From contig NZ_QFOA01000035.1 in assembly GCF_003248505.1 (NCBI RefSeq), positions 1-33,761 of the forward strand: a stretch of DNA of 33,761 bases, read 5' to 3'. The stretch's first letter is position 1. Each line of letters opens with the position of its first letter. Of the stretch, positions 7,821 to 15,477 are shown piece by piece. A model generated the notes under the pieces. The model did not search any database and was not told where the DNA came from. It saw nothing but the letters and a program-made list of their open reading frames with translations. The position numbers were made by a program, and so were the translations under genes. This DNA comes from Sphingobium sp. GTDB lineage: Bacteria; Pseudomonadota; Alphaproteobacteria; Sphingomonadales; Sphingomonadaceae.

Positions 7821-8090
7821 ATGCATACCCAGCATACCGGTAACGGCCATGGCGACCATGAGCCAGGGAGGACGCGCCGGACGTCGGTCCTCCCTGGAAG
7901 CGGCATGACCTTTTTCCTGATCGTATTGGCGCTCCTTTTGGCCATCGCATTCTTCTATATGACAAAAGAATCCCGCCGCGACCGGCGTGCCGATGCCGTT
8001 ACGGAAGCGGCGGAAACTGTCGATAACGCTACCTCTAGCGTCGCACGAGCCGCCGAGAAAGCCGCAGGAAAACTTCGGCGAGACAAATAG
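7821..8090 (+). CDS. Small single-pass membrane protein, stress operon
   Basis: An 89-residue protein with a His/Gly-rich N-terminus, one hydrophobic helix at about 29-47 (TFFLIVLALLLAIAFFYM) and a charged, alanine-rich cytosolic tail predicted to be helical (about 50-89). The frame extends upstream to a TTG at 7779, but GGAG at 7810-7813 sits 7 nt before the ATG at 7821, so I chose that start. It begins 52 bp after ecfG on the same strand, so cotranscription from the EcfG promoter is likely. I do not recognise a family, and a role in the envelope stress response is inference from position. Confidence 0.7.
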   Translation: MHTQHTGNGHGDHEPGRTRRTSVLPGSGMTFFLIVLALLLAIAFFYMTKESRRDRRADAVTEAAETVDNATSSVARAAEKAAGKLRRDK

Positions 8091-8194
8091 CCGACGCCGA
8101 TAGTCGGTCTGATTGTCCGGAAAGCATTGCCCTTTCGAACGAGCGTTCAGCATTTCTTTGCGTTTTTCCGTCAAGGTGCACGCCGTGTCGGAAT

Positions 8195-8215
8195 ATCTTA
8201 CATCTCCTGTAAGAT
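8195..8215. promoter_or_regulatory. Perfect inverted repeat before the polysaccharide operon
   Basis: ATCTTACA and TGTAAGAT form a perfect 8 bp inverted repeat with a 5 nt spacer, 55 bp upstream of the sugar transferase ATG at 8271. There is no T-run, so it is not an intrinsic terminator. The position suits an operator for a dimeric regulator of the sugar transferase-prsK-prsR-prsT operon. No sigma-54 -24/-12 element was seen in the same gap. Confidence 0.45.
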
Positions 8216-8270
8216 CGTCCGCCACCGGCGCATCGGCGCTCGACGGACTGTCAGCAGGAAATGGCTATCG

Positions 8271-9659
8271 ATGTTCAGGTTGTTCAAACATTATGTACCG
8301 CACGCGGTACTGCTGTTGGGGCTGCTCGATTTCGTGCTCCTGTTGGGGGCCGCAGAAGCGGGGTGGCTGATCCGGGCGAACCAGATCGGCATGACCATCG
8401 ATCACATCGTCACGCGCATCGGACCGTTGCTGAGCTTTGCCGTCGCCATTCAGACCGCGATGATCGCCGTCGGCGTCTACGGTGTCGAGGCTCTGCAGTC
8501 CGTCCGTTTTGCATTCGCTCGATTGCTGGTGGCGGTATCGCTTGGCGTGATTTTTCTTTCGGTCCTCTATTTTCTGATGCCCGGCATGACATTGTGGCGG
8601 TCCAATTCGCTCTACGCGATGGGTATCGCATTGGGACTTTTGCTGACGGTGCGTCTGCTGCTGGGCTCGATCCTGGGCGGTGAGGCGTTCAAACGTCGTC
8701 TGGTCGTCCTGGGTGCAGGCAATCGCGCCAACCGCATCAAGGCGCTGGAGCAGAAGCGGGGGGCGGGCTTCCTCGTCGTCGGGTTCATCGCCATGAATGA
8801 CGGGCCGCAGGTCATTCCCGAAGCCATCAATCGCGACGCCATCTTTAATCTGTCGGACTTCGTTGTGCGGTTGAACGCCAGCGAAGTCATCCTTGCGCTC
8901 GAGGAACGACGTAACGCGATCCCAATGGCGGATCTCTTGCGGATCAAGACGACCGGCGTGCATGTGAACGATCTTTCGACATTTCTGGAACGGGAAACGG
9001 GGCGCGTCGATCTGGCGAGCGTCAACCCGAGCTGGCTCATATTTTCAGACGGCTTTTCAGCTGGCCGCCGGTTATCGAGCATCTCCAAACGGCTGTTCGA
9101 TGTTATTGCCAGCAGCCTCCTGCTTCTGCTCACCGGCCCCATCATCGCTATCGCCGCGGTGCTTGTGAGGCTCGACAGCAAGGGGCCTGCTTTCTACCGG
9201 CAGCAGCGCGTGGGCCTTTACGGCCAGCAATTCTGGATCGTGAAATTGCGCACGATGAGGCAGGATGCGGAAGTATCCGGTCAGGCCGTTTGGGCCGAAA
9301 AGGACGATCCGCGGATCACGCGGTTGGGCTATTGGCTGCGCAAGTTGCGGATCGACGAATTGCCGCAGACCTGGACTGTCCTCAAAGGTGAGATGAGCTT
9401 TGTCGGTCCGCGCCCGGAGCGGCGCCAGTTCGTCGAGGATCTGGAACAGCATCTTCGCTATTACGCAGAGCGGCATATGGTTAAGCCCGGAATCACCGGT
9501 TGGGCGCAGATCAACTATCCCTATGGTGCGTCGATCGAGGATGCCCGGCACAAGCTGGAATATGATCTATATTATGCCAAAAATTACACGCCTTTCCTCG
9601 ACCTGCTGATCCTTATCCAGACGTTGCGAGTGATCCTCTGGCCCGAAGGCGCGCGCTGA
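8271..9659 (+). CDS. Exopolysaccharide sugar transferase, PEP-CTERM/XrtA-type (WcaJ-like)
   Basis: Polyisoprenyl-phosphate hexose-1-phosphate transferase expected to start synthesis of an exported polysaccharide on undecaprenyl phosphate. From the ATG at 8271 the product is 462 aa, typical for the exosortase-associated sugar transferase group. N-terminal transmembrane helices (about 10-135) are followed by a Rossmann-like domain (VVLGAGNRANRI). The catalytic bacterial sugar transferase domain comes last: KRLFDVIASS, a membrane re-entrant helix, GPAFYRQQRVG, KLRTM, RIDELPQ and MSFVGPRPE. The frame is open upstream to 8127, but those 48 residues are basic and unrelated to the family, and AGGA precedes the ATG at 8271. 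It is first of four tightly spaced genes with prsK, prsR and prsT. Confidence 0.92.
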   Translation: MFRLFKHYVPHAVLLLGLLDFVLLLGAAEAGWLIRANQIGMTIDHIVTRIGPLLSFAVAIQTAMIAVGVYGVEALQSVRFAFARLLVAVSLGVIFLSVLYFLMPGMTLWRSNSLYAMGIALGLLLTVRLLLGSILGGEAFKRRLVVLGAGNRANRIKALEQKRGAGFLVVGFIAMNDGPQVIPEAINRDAIFNLSDFVVRLNASEVILALEERRNAIPMADLLRIKTTGVHVNDLSTFLERETGRVDLASVNPSWLIFSDGFSAGRRLSSISKRLFDVIASSLLLLLTGPIIAIAAVLVRLDSKGPAFYRQQRVGLYGQQFWIVKLRTMRQDAEVSGQAVWAEKDDPRITRLGYWLRKLRIDELPQTWTVLKGEMSFVGPRPERRQFVEDLEQHLRYYAERHMVKPGITGWAQINYPYGASIEDARHKLEYDLYYAKNYTPFLDLLILIQTLRVILWPEGAR

Positions 9660-9671
9660 GGCGGCGGGCGG

Positions 9672-11753
9672 ATGAGTGCGCTGCTGATCTTCGTTGGCGA
9701 TTGGGGGCACGCGCTGGCCGCCGTATTGTTCGCGGCGCTTGGGATATTTTTACTCCGCCGCAGGGACGACACGCCAGAGCCGCGCCTGATCGCAGCTGCG
9801 CTGCTGATGACATCCTGCTGGGCGCTCTATATTTCCTTCGGTAGCGTTTCACAGCCCCTGTCTGGTATCGCGGAAAGCGCCCGCAACGCGGCTTGGCTTC
9901 TGGCGCTTTTCGTTCTGTCACGGCGGGGACCGGCGGGGCGGGCCGGCTTTTCCGGCGGCGTCGCGGCGATCTATGCCGCAGTGACTGGCCTCCTGATGGT
10001 CGTGACATTCGTCGACATAAGCTGGAGGCACCTGGCAACCGATAGCGAGCTTCATCGTGCCCTTGCGTCGTCCTCGCTCGTTCTGCGTATGATGATCTCC
10101 ATCTCCAGCCTGCTGCTGCTCCATCATCTTTACATGGTATGGCCCTCACGCGAGCGAGGGGGAGCGACCCTGCTGCTGGCCGCGCTTGCGGCAATGTGGG
10201 CTTATGACCTCGGCCTCTATACAGTCCATTATGCGACGCCTGCCCGGTCGGGCGCGCTTTACGCTTTGAGGGGGCTATTCATGGCTGCGCTTGCGCCGGT
10301 CGTGGCGATCGGTCTGCGCAAGGGGATGAGTGGGCGCATCCGGCTGTCACGGTTCGTGGCGTTCCAGTCGATTTCGGCGGCGGCGCTGGGCCTCTATGCG
10401 CTGGTCCTGATCGCCGCATCCGTTATCATTCAGATGATCGCCGGTCCCTATGCGCGCATGATCGAAGTTGCCGCCGTATTTGTGATGGCGGTGGCGACGA
10501 TCCTGTTCCTCCCGGCGCCGCGGCTTCGCGCATTCTGGAAAGTGCAGGTCGCGAAGCATTTCTTCCAGCATCGGTACGATTATCGTGCTGAGTGGATGTG
10601 CTTTGGCGAGACCATCGGCCAGCCTGACGAAGACGCGTCGCCGCTTTCTGTCAGGGTCGCAAGAGCGGTCGCCTGTATCACGGACAGTCCAGCCGCCGTG
10701 CTGATGCTACGCAACGATGGAGCGGGGCTGTCGGTCGAAACGGAATGGTGCTGGGGCGATGTGGGTGAAGCGGCGGACGTGACAGCCGAAACGACCCTGT
10801 ATCTCGAACGCTCAGGCCGCATTCTGGATTTGAGGGCGCTGAGCGAGGATGACCGGCGCGCGGCCTTGCCGGAATGGATCGAACGGGACCCGCGCAGCTG
10901 GGCGCTGGTGCCGCTGATCCACTACGGGCGGATCGTGGGCGCGATCCACCTCGCGCGTCCGCCCGCAGACCGGAGGCTCGATTGGGAAGACTTCGAAATG
11001 CTGCGAGCGGCCGGGCAGCAGGCGGCCACCTATATCAGCGAGGCCCAGGGGCAACAGGCGTTGGGGGATGCGCGACGATTCGACGAGTTCAATCGCCGTT
11101 TCGCCTTCATCATCCATGACGTCAAAAATCTGGTCAGCCAGCTTTCGCTGCTCGCCCGCAATGCCGAGCGTCATGCCGACAATCCGGCTTTCCGGGCGGA
11201 CATGGTGCTGACGCTCAAGGAATCGGTCGGAAAGCTGAACGACATGCTCGCGCGGCTGTCACAACATAACAAGCCGCGCGCGGAGGAGCCGCGAGCCGTG
11301 CCCGTAAGGGCCATATTGGAAGACATAGCGAAAAGCCGGGTGCGCCAGCACCCCGTGCAGGTCAGCGGCGATGCCGGCTGCGTCCTGGGCGATCGCAGCC
11401 GGATCGAGCAGATCGTCACCCATCTGGTCCAGAACGCCATCGACGCCAGCATGTCAGGCGAACCCGTCGAACTCCGCCTGAGCGAAGACGGCGACGCTGC
11501 AGTGGTCGAGGTGGTGGATCGTGGCACCGGCATGAGCGCAGATTATGTCCGCCGGGAATTGTTCAAGCCATTCTCGTCCAGCAAGCCGGGCGGCTTCGGC
11601 CTCGGCGCATTCGAGGCGCGCAGTCTGGCGGAGGCGATGGGCGGGAGCATTGCTGTTGAAAGCCGCCCCGGCGTGGGTAGCCGATTCACGCTGCGGCTGC
11701 CGTTGGCGCAGGTTATCGAGACAGCGAACGAGACAGAAGACAGAGCGGCGTGA
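9672..11753 (+). CDS. prsK: PEP-CTERM/XrtA system histidine kinase PrsK
   Basis: Membrane histidine kinase of 693 aa matching PrsK architecture. About seven or eight transmembrane helices occupy 1-285, a GAF-like domain spans roughly 320-460, then come the dimerisation helix with FIIHDVKNL (phosphoacceptor H482) and a complete HATPase domain. The ATPase has an N-box asparagine at 588 (LVQNAIDAS), a DRGTG box at 616-620 and GFGLGAF at 641-647. It therefore looks fully kinase competent. It starts 12 bp after the sugar transferase, and its stop overlaps the prsR start (TGATG), so PrsK and PrsR should be made together. PrsK/PrsR pairs are linked to exosortase-associated exopolysaccharide production, and PrsK is expected to phosphorylate PrsR. 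No exosortase gene is present in this window. Confidence 0.93.
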   Translation: MSALLIFVGDWGHALAAVLFAALGIFLLRRRDDTPEPRLIAAALLMTSCWALYISFGSVSQPLSGIAESARNAAWLLALFVLSRRGPAGRAGFSGGVAAIYAAVTGLLMVVTFVDISWRHLATDSELHRALASSSLVLRMMISISSLLLLHHLYMVWPSRERGGATLLLAALAAMWAYDLGLYTVHYATPARSGALYALRGLFMAALAPVVAIGLRKGMSGRIRLSRFVAFQSISAAALGLYALVLIAASVIIQMIAGPYARMIEVAAVFVMAVATILFLPAPRLRAFWKVQVAKHFFQHRYDYRAEWMCFGETIGQPDEDASPLSVRVARAVACITDSPAAVLMLRNDGAGLSVETEWCWGDVGEAADVTAETTLYLERSGRILDLRALSEDDRRAALPEWIERDPRSWALVPLIHYGRIVGAIHLARPPADRRLDWEDFEMLRAAGQQAATYISEAQGQQALGDARRFDEFNRRFAFIIHDVKNLVSQLSLLARNAERHADNPAFRADMVLTLKESVGKLNDMLARLSQHNKPRAEEPRAVPVRAILEDIAKSRVRQHPVQVSGDAGCVLGDRSRIEQIVTHLVQNAIDASMSGEPVELRLSEDGDAAVVEVVDRGTGMSADYVRRELFKPFSSSKPGGFGLGAFEARSLAEAMGGSIAVESRPGVGSRFTLRLPLAQVIETANETEDRAA

Positions 11754-13096
11754 TGAGCGACACCCGTCCCAAATTGCTGATCGTCGAGGACGATCCGGGC
11801 CTTCAGCGGCAGTTGCGCTGGGCCTATGAGGACTATCAGCTCTTCATCGCGGGGGATCGTGAAGAGGCTATCGAGATATTAAGGGCGGAAACGCCCGATG
11901 TCGTCACGCTCGACCTCGGCTTGCCGCCCGATCCCGATGGAACGAGCGAAGGGTTCGCGACGCTGGCCGAGATGCTGACGATCAAGCCCGATACCAAGAT
12001 CATCGTCGCGTCCGGGCACGGTGCGCGGGAAAGCGCGTTGGACGCGATCGCGGGCGGGGCCTACGATTTTTATCAAAAGCCGGTCGATATCGACGAACTC
12101 GGTCTGATCGTGCGTCGTGCCTTTCATGTCCACGGGCTGGAGCGAGAGAATGTCCGCCTCGCCGAAACGCCGCCGGAAAGCTGTCAGTTGCTGGGTCGGC
12201 TGGTGACGGCCGCGCCCGAGATGATGCGGGTGGTCCGTATGATCGAGCGCGTGGCGTCTGCCGACGTGTCGGTGCTGCTGACAGGGGCGGCGGGAACCGG
12301 AAAGGCTTTGCTGGCGCGCGGGCTGCACGATGCCGGTGCGCGACGGTCGGGACCGTTCGTATCGGTGAATTGCGCCGCCATCCCCGACGCGATGCTGGAA
12401 GCCGAACTGTTCGGTTATGAAAAGGACATGCCGCCCGGCGCGGCATTCGGCACACCCGGCAGAATCGGCCAGGCGAAGGGCGGCACGCTGTTCCTGGAGG
12501 ATTTGGACGACATGCCGCTGCCGATCCAGAGACGGTTGCTGCATGTTCTGAACGGCACGGCGCCGTCGGCGCAGGCATTCACGCGCATCGTTTGCTCCGC
12601 CAGCAGGAGTATGGAGGCGTCGGTCGCCGCCGGGCATTTTCGCGAAGACCTCCATTATCTGCTGGCCGAAATCACAGTGAAGGTTCCGCCGCTCAAGGAC
12701 CGGGCGGGCGATGCCGTCTTGCTGGCCAGGCATTTCTTCAGGCGGGTGGCGCGCGACCGCAGCGCCCCGTTGAAGGGCTTCGCGCCCGAAGCGCTGGCCG
12801 CGCTGGACGCGTGGGAGTGGCCGGGCAATGTGCGGGAACTTGAAAACCGGGTAAAGCGCGCGGTCATCGTGGCGGAGGGCAAATTCATCACCGCGGCGGA
12901 CCTCGACCTGGATGAGGACGGGATGGAGGGCGGCGACCTCGTCAATCTGAAGGCCGCCCGAGAGGCGGCAGACCGCCGCGCCATTCGTCGCGCGATTGCC
13001 CGTACCGACGGCAATATCTCGGGCGCGGCACGGATGCTCGGGATCAGCCGGCCCACGCTCTACGACCTGCTGAAGCAATATCGGATGCAGGCCTGA
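11753..13096 (+). CDS. prsR: PEP-CTERM system response regulator PrsR, AAA+ and Fis-type
   Basis: Response regulator of the NtrC-like type, 447 aa from the ATG at 11753, which overlaps the prsK stop. A receiver domain (1-130) has phosphoacceptor D54 in TLDLGLPP and K109. An AAA+ domain (about 145-385) has Walker A GAAGTGK at 178-184, an R297 finger in FREDL and WPGNVRELEN. A Fis-type helix-turn-helix lies at 421-443 (NISGAARMLGISRPTLYDLL). Two oddities stand out. The GAFTGA loop that contacts sigma-54 is absent: after ELFGYEK the sequence is DMPPGAAFGTPG. The Walker B motif reads FLEDL rather than FLDEI. It may therefore regulate without remodelling sigma-54 polymerase. This is inference. Confidence 0.9.
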   Translation: MSDTRPKLLIVEDDPGLQRQLRWAYEDYQLFIAGDREEAIEILRAETPDVVTLDLGLPPDPDGTSEGFATLAEMLTIKPDTKIIVASGHGARESALDAIAGGAYDFYQKPVDIDELGLIVRRAFHVHGLERENVRLAETPPESCQLLGRLVTAAPEMMRVVRMIERVASADVSVLLTGAAGTGKALLARGLHDAGARRSGPFVSVNCAAIPDAMLEAELFGYEKDMPPGAAFGTPGRIGQAKGGTLFLEDLDDMPLPIQRRLLHVLNGTAPSAQAFTRIVCSASRSMEASVAAGHFREDLHYLLAEITVKVPPLKDRAGDAVLLARHFFRRVARDRSAPLKGFAPEALAALDAWEWPGNVRELENRVKRAVIVAEGKFITAADLDLDEDGMEGGDLVNLKAAREAADRRAIRRAIARTDGNISGAARMLGISRPTLYDLLKQYRMQA

Positions 13097-13098
13097 GG

Positions 13099-15045
13099 AT
13101 GCGGCGATCACGTTTGTTCCTGCTGGCGGGCGTCGTTGGCCTGCTGCTTGCGCTTGCCGGGATATGGCAATGGCGCAGCCATGAGCGCGACGGCAGCGCG
13201 GCGCTGGCGCGTGGCGTCGATGCCTTGAACGGGGGCGATATGCGCGCTGCGCGTGTCGAGTTGATGAACGCGATCAAGCGAATGCCGCAATCGGCGGAGG
13301 CTCATGCGGCGCAGGCACGGGTGCTCGCCGACCTGGGCGACGGCACCGGCGCGCAGGCGCAGGTCGAGCGCGCCCGCGCATTGGGTCAGCCGCCCGCCGC
13401 CACTCGCGTAGCGATGGCGGAGGCCCGGTTGCTGCAGGGCGACCCGCAAGGCGCGCTGGCAGAAGCGCGGGCCGGAGATATTCTTCCTGTCGACCGGGCG
13501 GCGGCCGACCGGGTAATGGCCCGTGCCCTCGTGGCGCGGGGCGAGGCGGGGGACGCTTTCGCCATCCTCAAGCAATCGCTCGTCGCTTCCCCCCGCGATG
13601 CGCGCAGTTGGGTCGAGCTTGGTCGGTTGCAGCTTTATGTGGGGGATCAAGCCGCCGCGATTCGGGCCGCCGATCGTGCCGTCGCGCTTGCCCCATCGAA
13701 CGTGAAGGCGCTGACCTTCAGGGGCGAACTGACGCGGTCGCAATATGGCCTTGTCGCCGCCCTGCCATGGTTCGAGCGTGCGCTGTCGATCGACAAGGCG
13801 TCGGTTCCGGCGTTGGAACATTATGCTGCCACGCTGGCGGACGCGGGACGCGCCACGCAGGCCGTGGCGGTGGCGCGCCGGTTACTGGCTATCGATCCCG
13901 GGAATGCGCGCGCATGGATGGTCCAGGCGGTAATCGCCGCGCGAGGGGACGATCCCGACCTTGCCCGCACTCTGCTGGAGCGGACCGGAGGCAGGCTGGA
14001 CGCCGAGCCGGCGACCGGGTTGTTGCGCGGTATCCTGCAAATGCAGGGCGGCAATCCGCTGCTGGCGGTCGAGGCGCTGGATCGAGTGGTTGAGGAACAG
14101 CCGGACAATGGCGTGGCACGCACGCTGCTGGGGCGGGCCTATTTTCTCGCCGGGGAATTCGCTTCGGCTGCCACGACGCTTGCGCCCTTGGTCGCACGGC
14201 GGGATGCCGATCCTTATGTCCTGACGCTTGGCGCGCGGGCGCAGGAGGCGTTGGGCGACAGCGCCATGGCGGCGGACATGTTGGCGCGCGCCGCCTGGCC
14301 GGTCCGCGCCGACGCCGCTGTGCTTCCCGTTTCCGGCGGACCCGGCGCGGTTGCGGCTTCGCCGCCTCCCGATGCCGCATCGGCACGAGCCAATATCCCT
14401 TATTTGCGCGCGCTTTTGGACCAGGGTCGCGCCGCCGAAGCGGTCGATCGCGCTCGCCTGCTGACACGTGCCAATCCCGGAGCGCCGGATGCGTGGATTG
14501 CGCTGGGCGACAGTCTCGCGTCGCTGGGGAAGTCAGCCGACGCGGCTCGCGCCTATGAGGCGGCGGCCAATCTTCGCTTCGACAGGAATGCGGCTTTGCG
14601 GCTCGTATCGGCTTGGTCCGGTGCCGGTGAACTGCCAAGGGCGACCGCAATCGCGCGCCTGTTCGCCTCGCAAAATCCGGCGAGCCTCGACGCGGTCCGT
14701 CTCGATGCCGCGTCGGCGCTGCAACGGCAGGATTGGCGCGGGGCGGAACGAAGCCTCGACGCTTTGCGCCAGCGTATCGGGGGCCACGACGCGGCGTTGA
14801 TGGCGGGTCTGGCGCAAAGCGCGATGGAGCAGGGGGACGGCGCGCGGGCGCGCGTCTACGCTTGGTACGCCTATCGGCTGATGCCTGCCAATGCGGCGCT
14901 GGCCGACCTGCTGGCGCAGATAGTTTTGCGGTCGGGCGGGTCGCGTGTCCAAGCGACCGACCTGCTGGAAAAGGCGGTCGCGGTCCAGCCGGACGTGGAC
15001 TTGTATCGCCAGCATTTGAAGGAAGCCCGGGCGGGGCGGCAGTAA
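13099..15045 (+). CDS. prsT: TPR protein of the PEP-CTERM system, PrsT-like
   Basis: Tetratricopeptide repeat protein of 648 aa, starting 2 bp after prsR (GAGG overlapping the prsR stop). An N-terminal hydrophobic helix at about 6-24 follows MRRSR and probably anchors it in the inner membrane with the repeats in the periplasm. Helical TPR units rich in Ala, Leu and Arg fill the rest. Typical unit cores include ALARGVDALNGGDMRAARVE and SWVELGRLQLYVGDQAAA. PrsT in other systems is described as a TPR lipoprotein, but no lipobox cysteine is seen here, and the protein is shorter than those. TPR proteins of this kind are thought to scaffold polysaccharide export. The symbol rests on operon position as well as sequence. 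Confidence 0.82.
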   Translation: MRRSRLFLLAGVVGLLLALAGIWQWRSHERDGSAALARGVDALNGGDMRAARVELMNAIKRMPQSAEAHAAQARVLADLGDGTGAQAQVERARALGQPPAATRVAMAEARLLQGDPQGALAEARAGDILPVDRAAADRVMARALVARGEAGDAFAILKQSLVASPRDARSWVELGRLQLYVGDQAAAIRAADRAVALAPSNVKALTFRGELTRSQYGLVAALPWFERALSIDKASVPALEHYAATLADAGRATQAVAVARRLLAIDPGNARAWMVQAVIAARGDDPDLARTLLERTGGRLDAEPATGLLRGILQMQGGNPLLAVEALDRVVEEQPDNGVARTLLGRAYFLAGEFASAATTLAPLVARRDADPYVLTLGARAQEALGDSAMAADMLARAAWPVRADAAVLPVSGGPGAVAASPPPDAASARANIPYLRALLDQGRAAEAVDRARLLTRANPGAPDAWIALGDSLASLGKSADAARAYEAAANLRFDRNAALRLVSAWSGAGELPRATAIARLFASQNPASLDAVRLDAASALQRQDWRGAERSLDALRQRIGGHDAALMAGLAQSAMEQGDGARARVYAWYAYRLMPANAALADLLAQIVLRSGGSRVQATDLLEKAVAVQPDVDLYRQHLKEARAGRQ

Positions 15046-15234
15046 GATATTTCTGCAGATTTTGACATGCCGGGTCTGAGTACCGTCGGCAGACGCTTCG
15101 GCCAATGGCGGACCAAGTCCGCCGGGTGCAGCATCGACCGATCCGTTAGCCTTGGTTCGAGCATCCCCCGCAGTATCGAGCCGGTGCCAAGGCACAATGT
15201 CCAAAGACCACAGCATCATGCGAATGAAGCCATC

Positions 15235-15272
15235 AAAAAAGCCCGCCAGGTAACAGACCTGACGGGCTTTTC
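15235..15272 (-). terminator. Intrinsic terminator of tRNA-Val
   Basis: Read on the minus strand, a stem of AAAGCCCGTCAGG paired with CCTGGCGGGCTTT (one G-T pair) encloses a short loop and runs into a T6 tract. It begins two bases after the encoded CCA of the tRNA. The stretch from 15046 to 15234 shows nothing else that I can support. Confidence 0.85.
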
Positions 15273-15273
15273 A

Positions 15274-15348
15274 TGGTGGGCGTGGCAAGGATTGAACTTG
15301 CGACCCCTGCGATGTCAACACAGTGCTCTACCACTGAGCTACACGCCC
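15274..15348 (-). tRNA. tRNA-Val (GAC)
   Basis: The minus strand folds into a complete cloverleaf. The acceptor GGGCGTG pairs with CACGCCC, a GCTC/GAGC D-stem encloses AGTGGTA, and the anticodon stem CTGTG/CGCAG holds the loop TTGACAT. The T-arm GCAAG/CTTGC has the TTCAATC loop. The anticodon GAC reads valine codons GTC and, by wobble, GTT. The discriminator is A and the 3' CCA is encoded. An intrinsic terminator follows directly. The tRNA lies antisense within an upstream extension of the dctA frame. Confidence 0.97.
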
Positions 15349-15477
15349 ACTGTGGAGGGGGCCAATAGCCGGGGCAGGGGAGGGGCGCAAGCGGGAAATT
15401 GCATGGCGCCGATATTCTTCTGGACAGCCGGAGGGCGCGTCATATGCTGCGGCGCAAACAGGGGGACGCTGGACATC

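Noticed and set aside
15067..15477. N-terminal extension of dctA from an ATG at 15067
   Set aside because: The extension runs antisense through the tRNA-Val gene and its terminator and has no family sequence. The DctA N-terminus fits the ATG at 15478.
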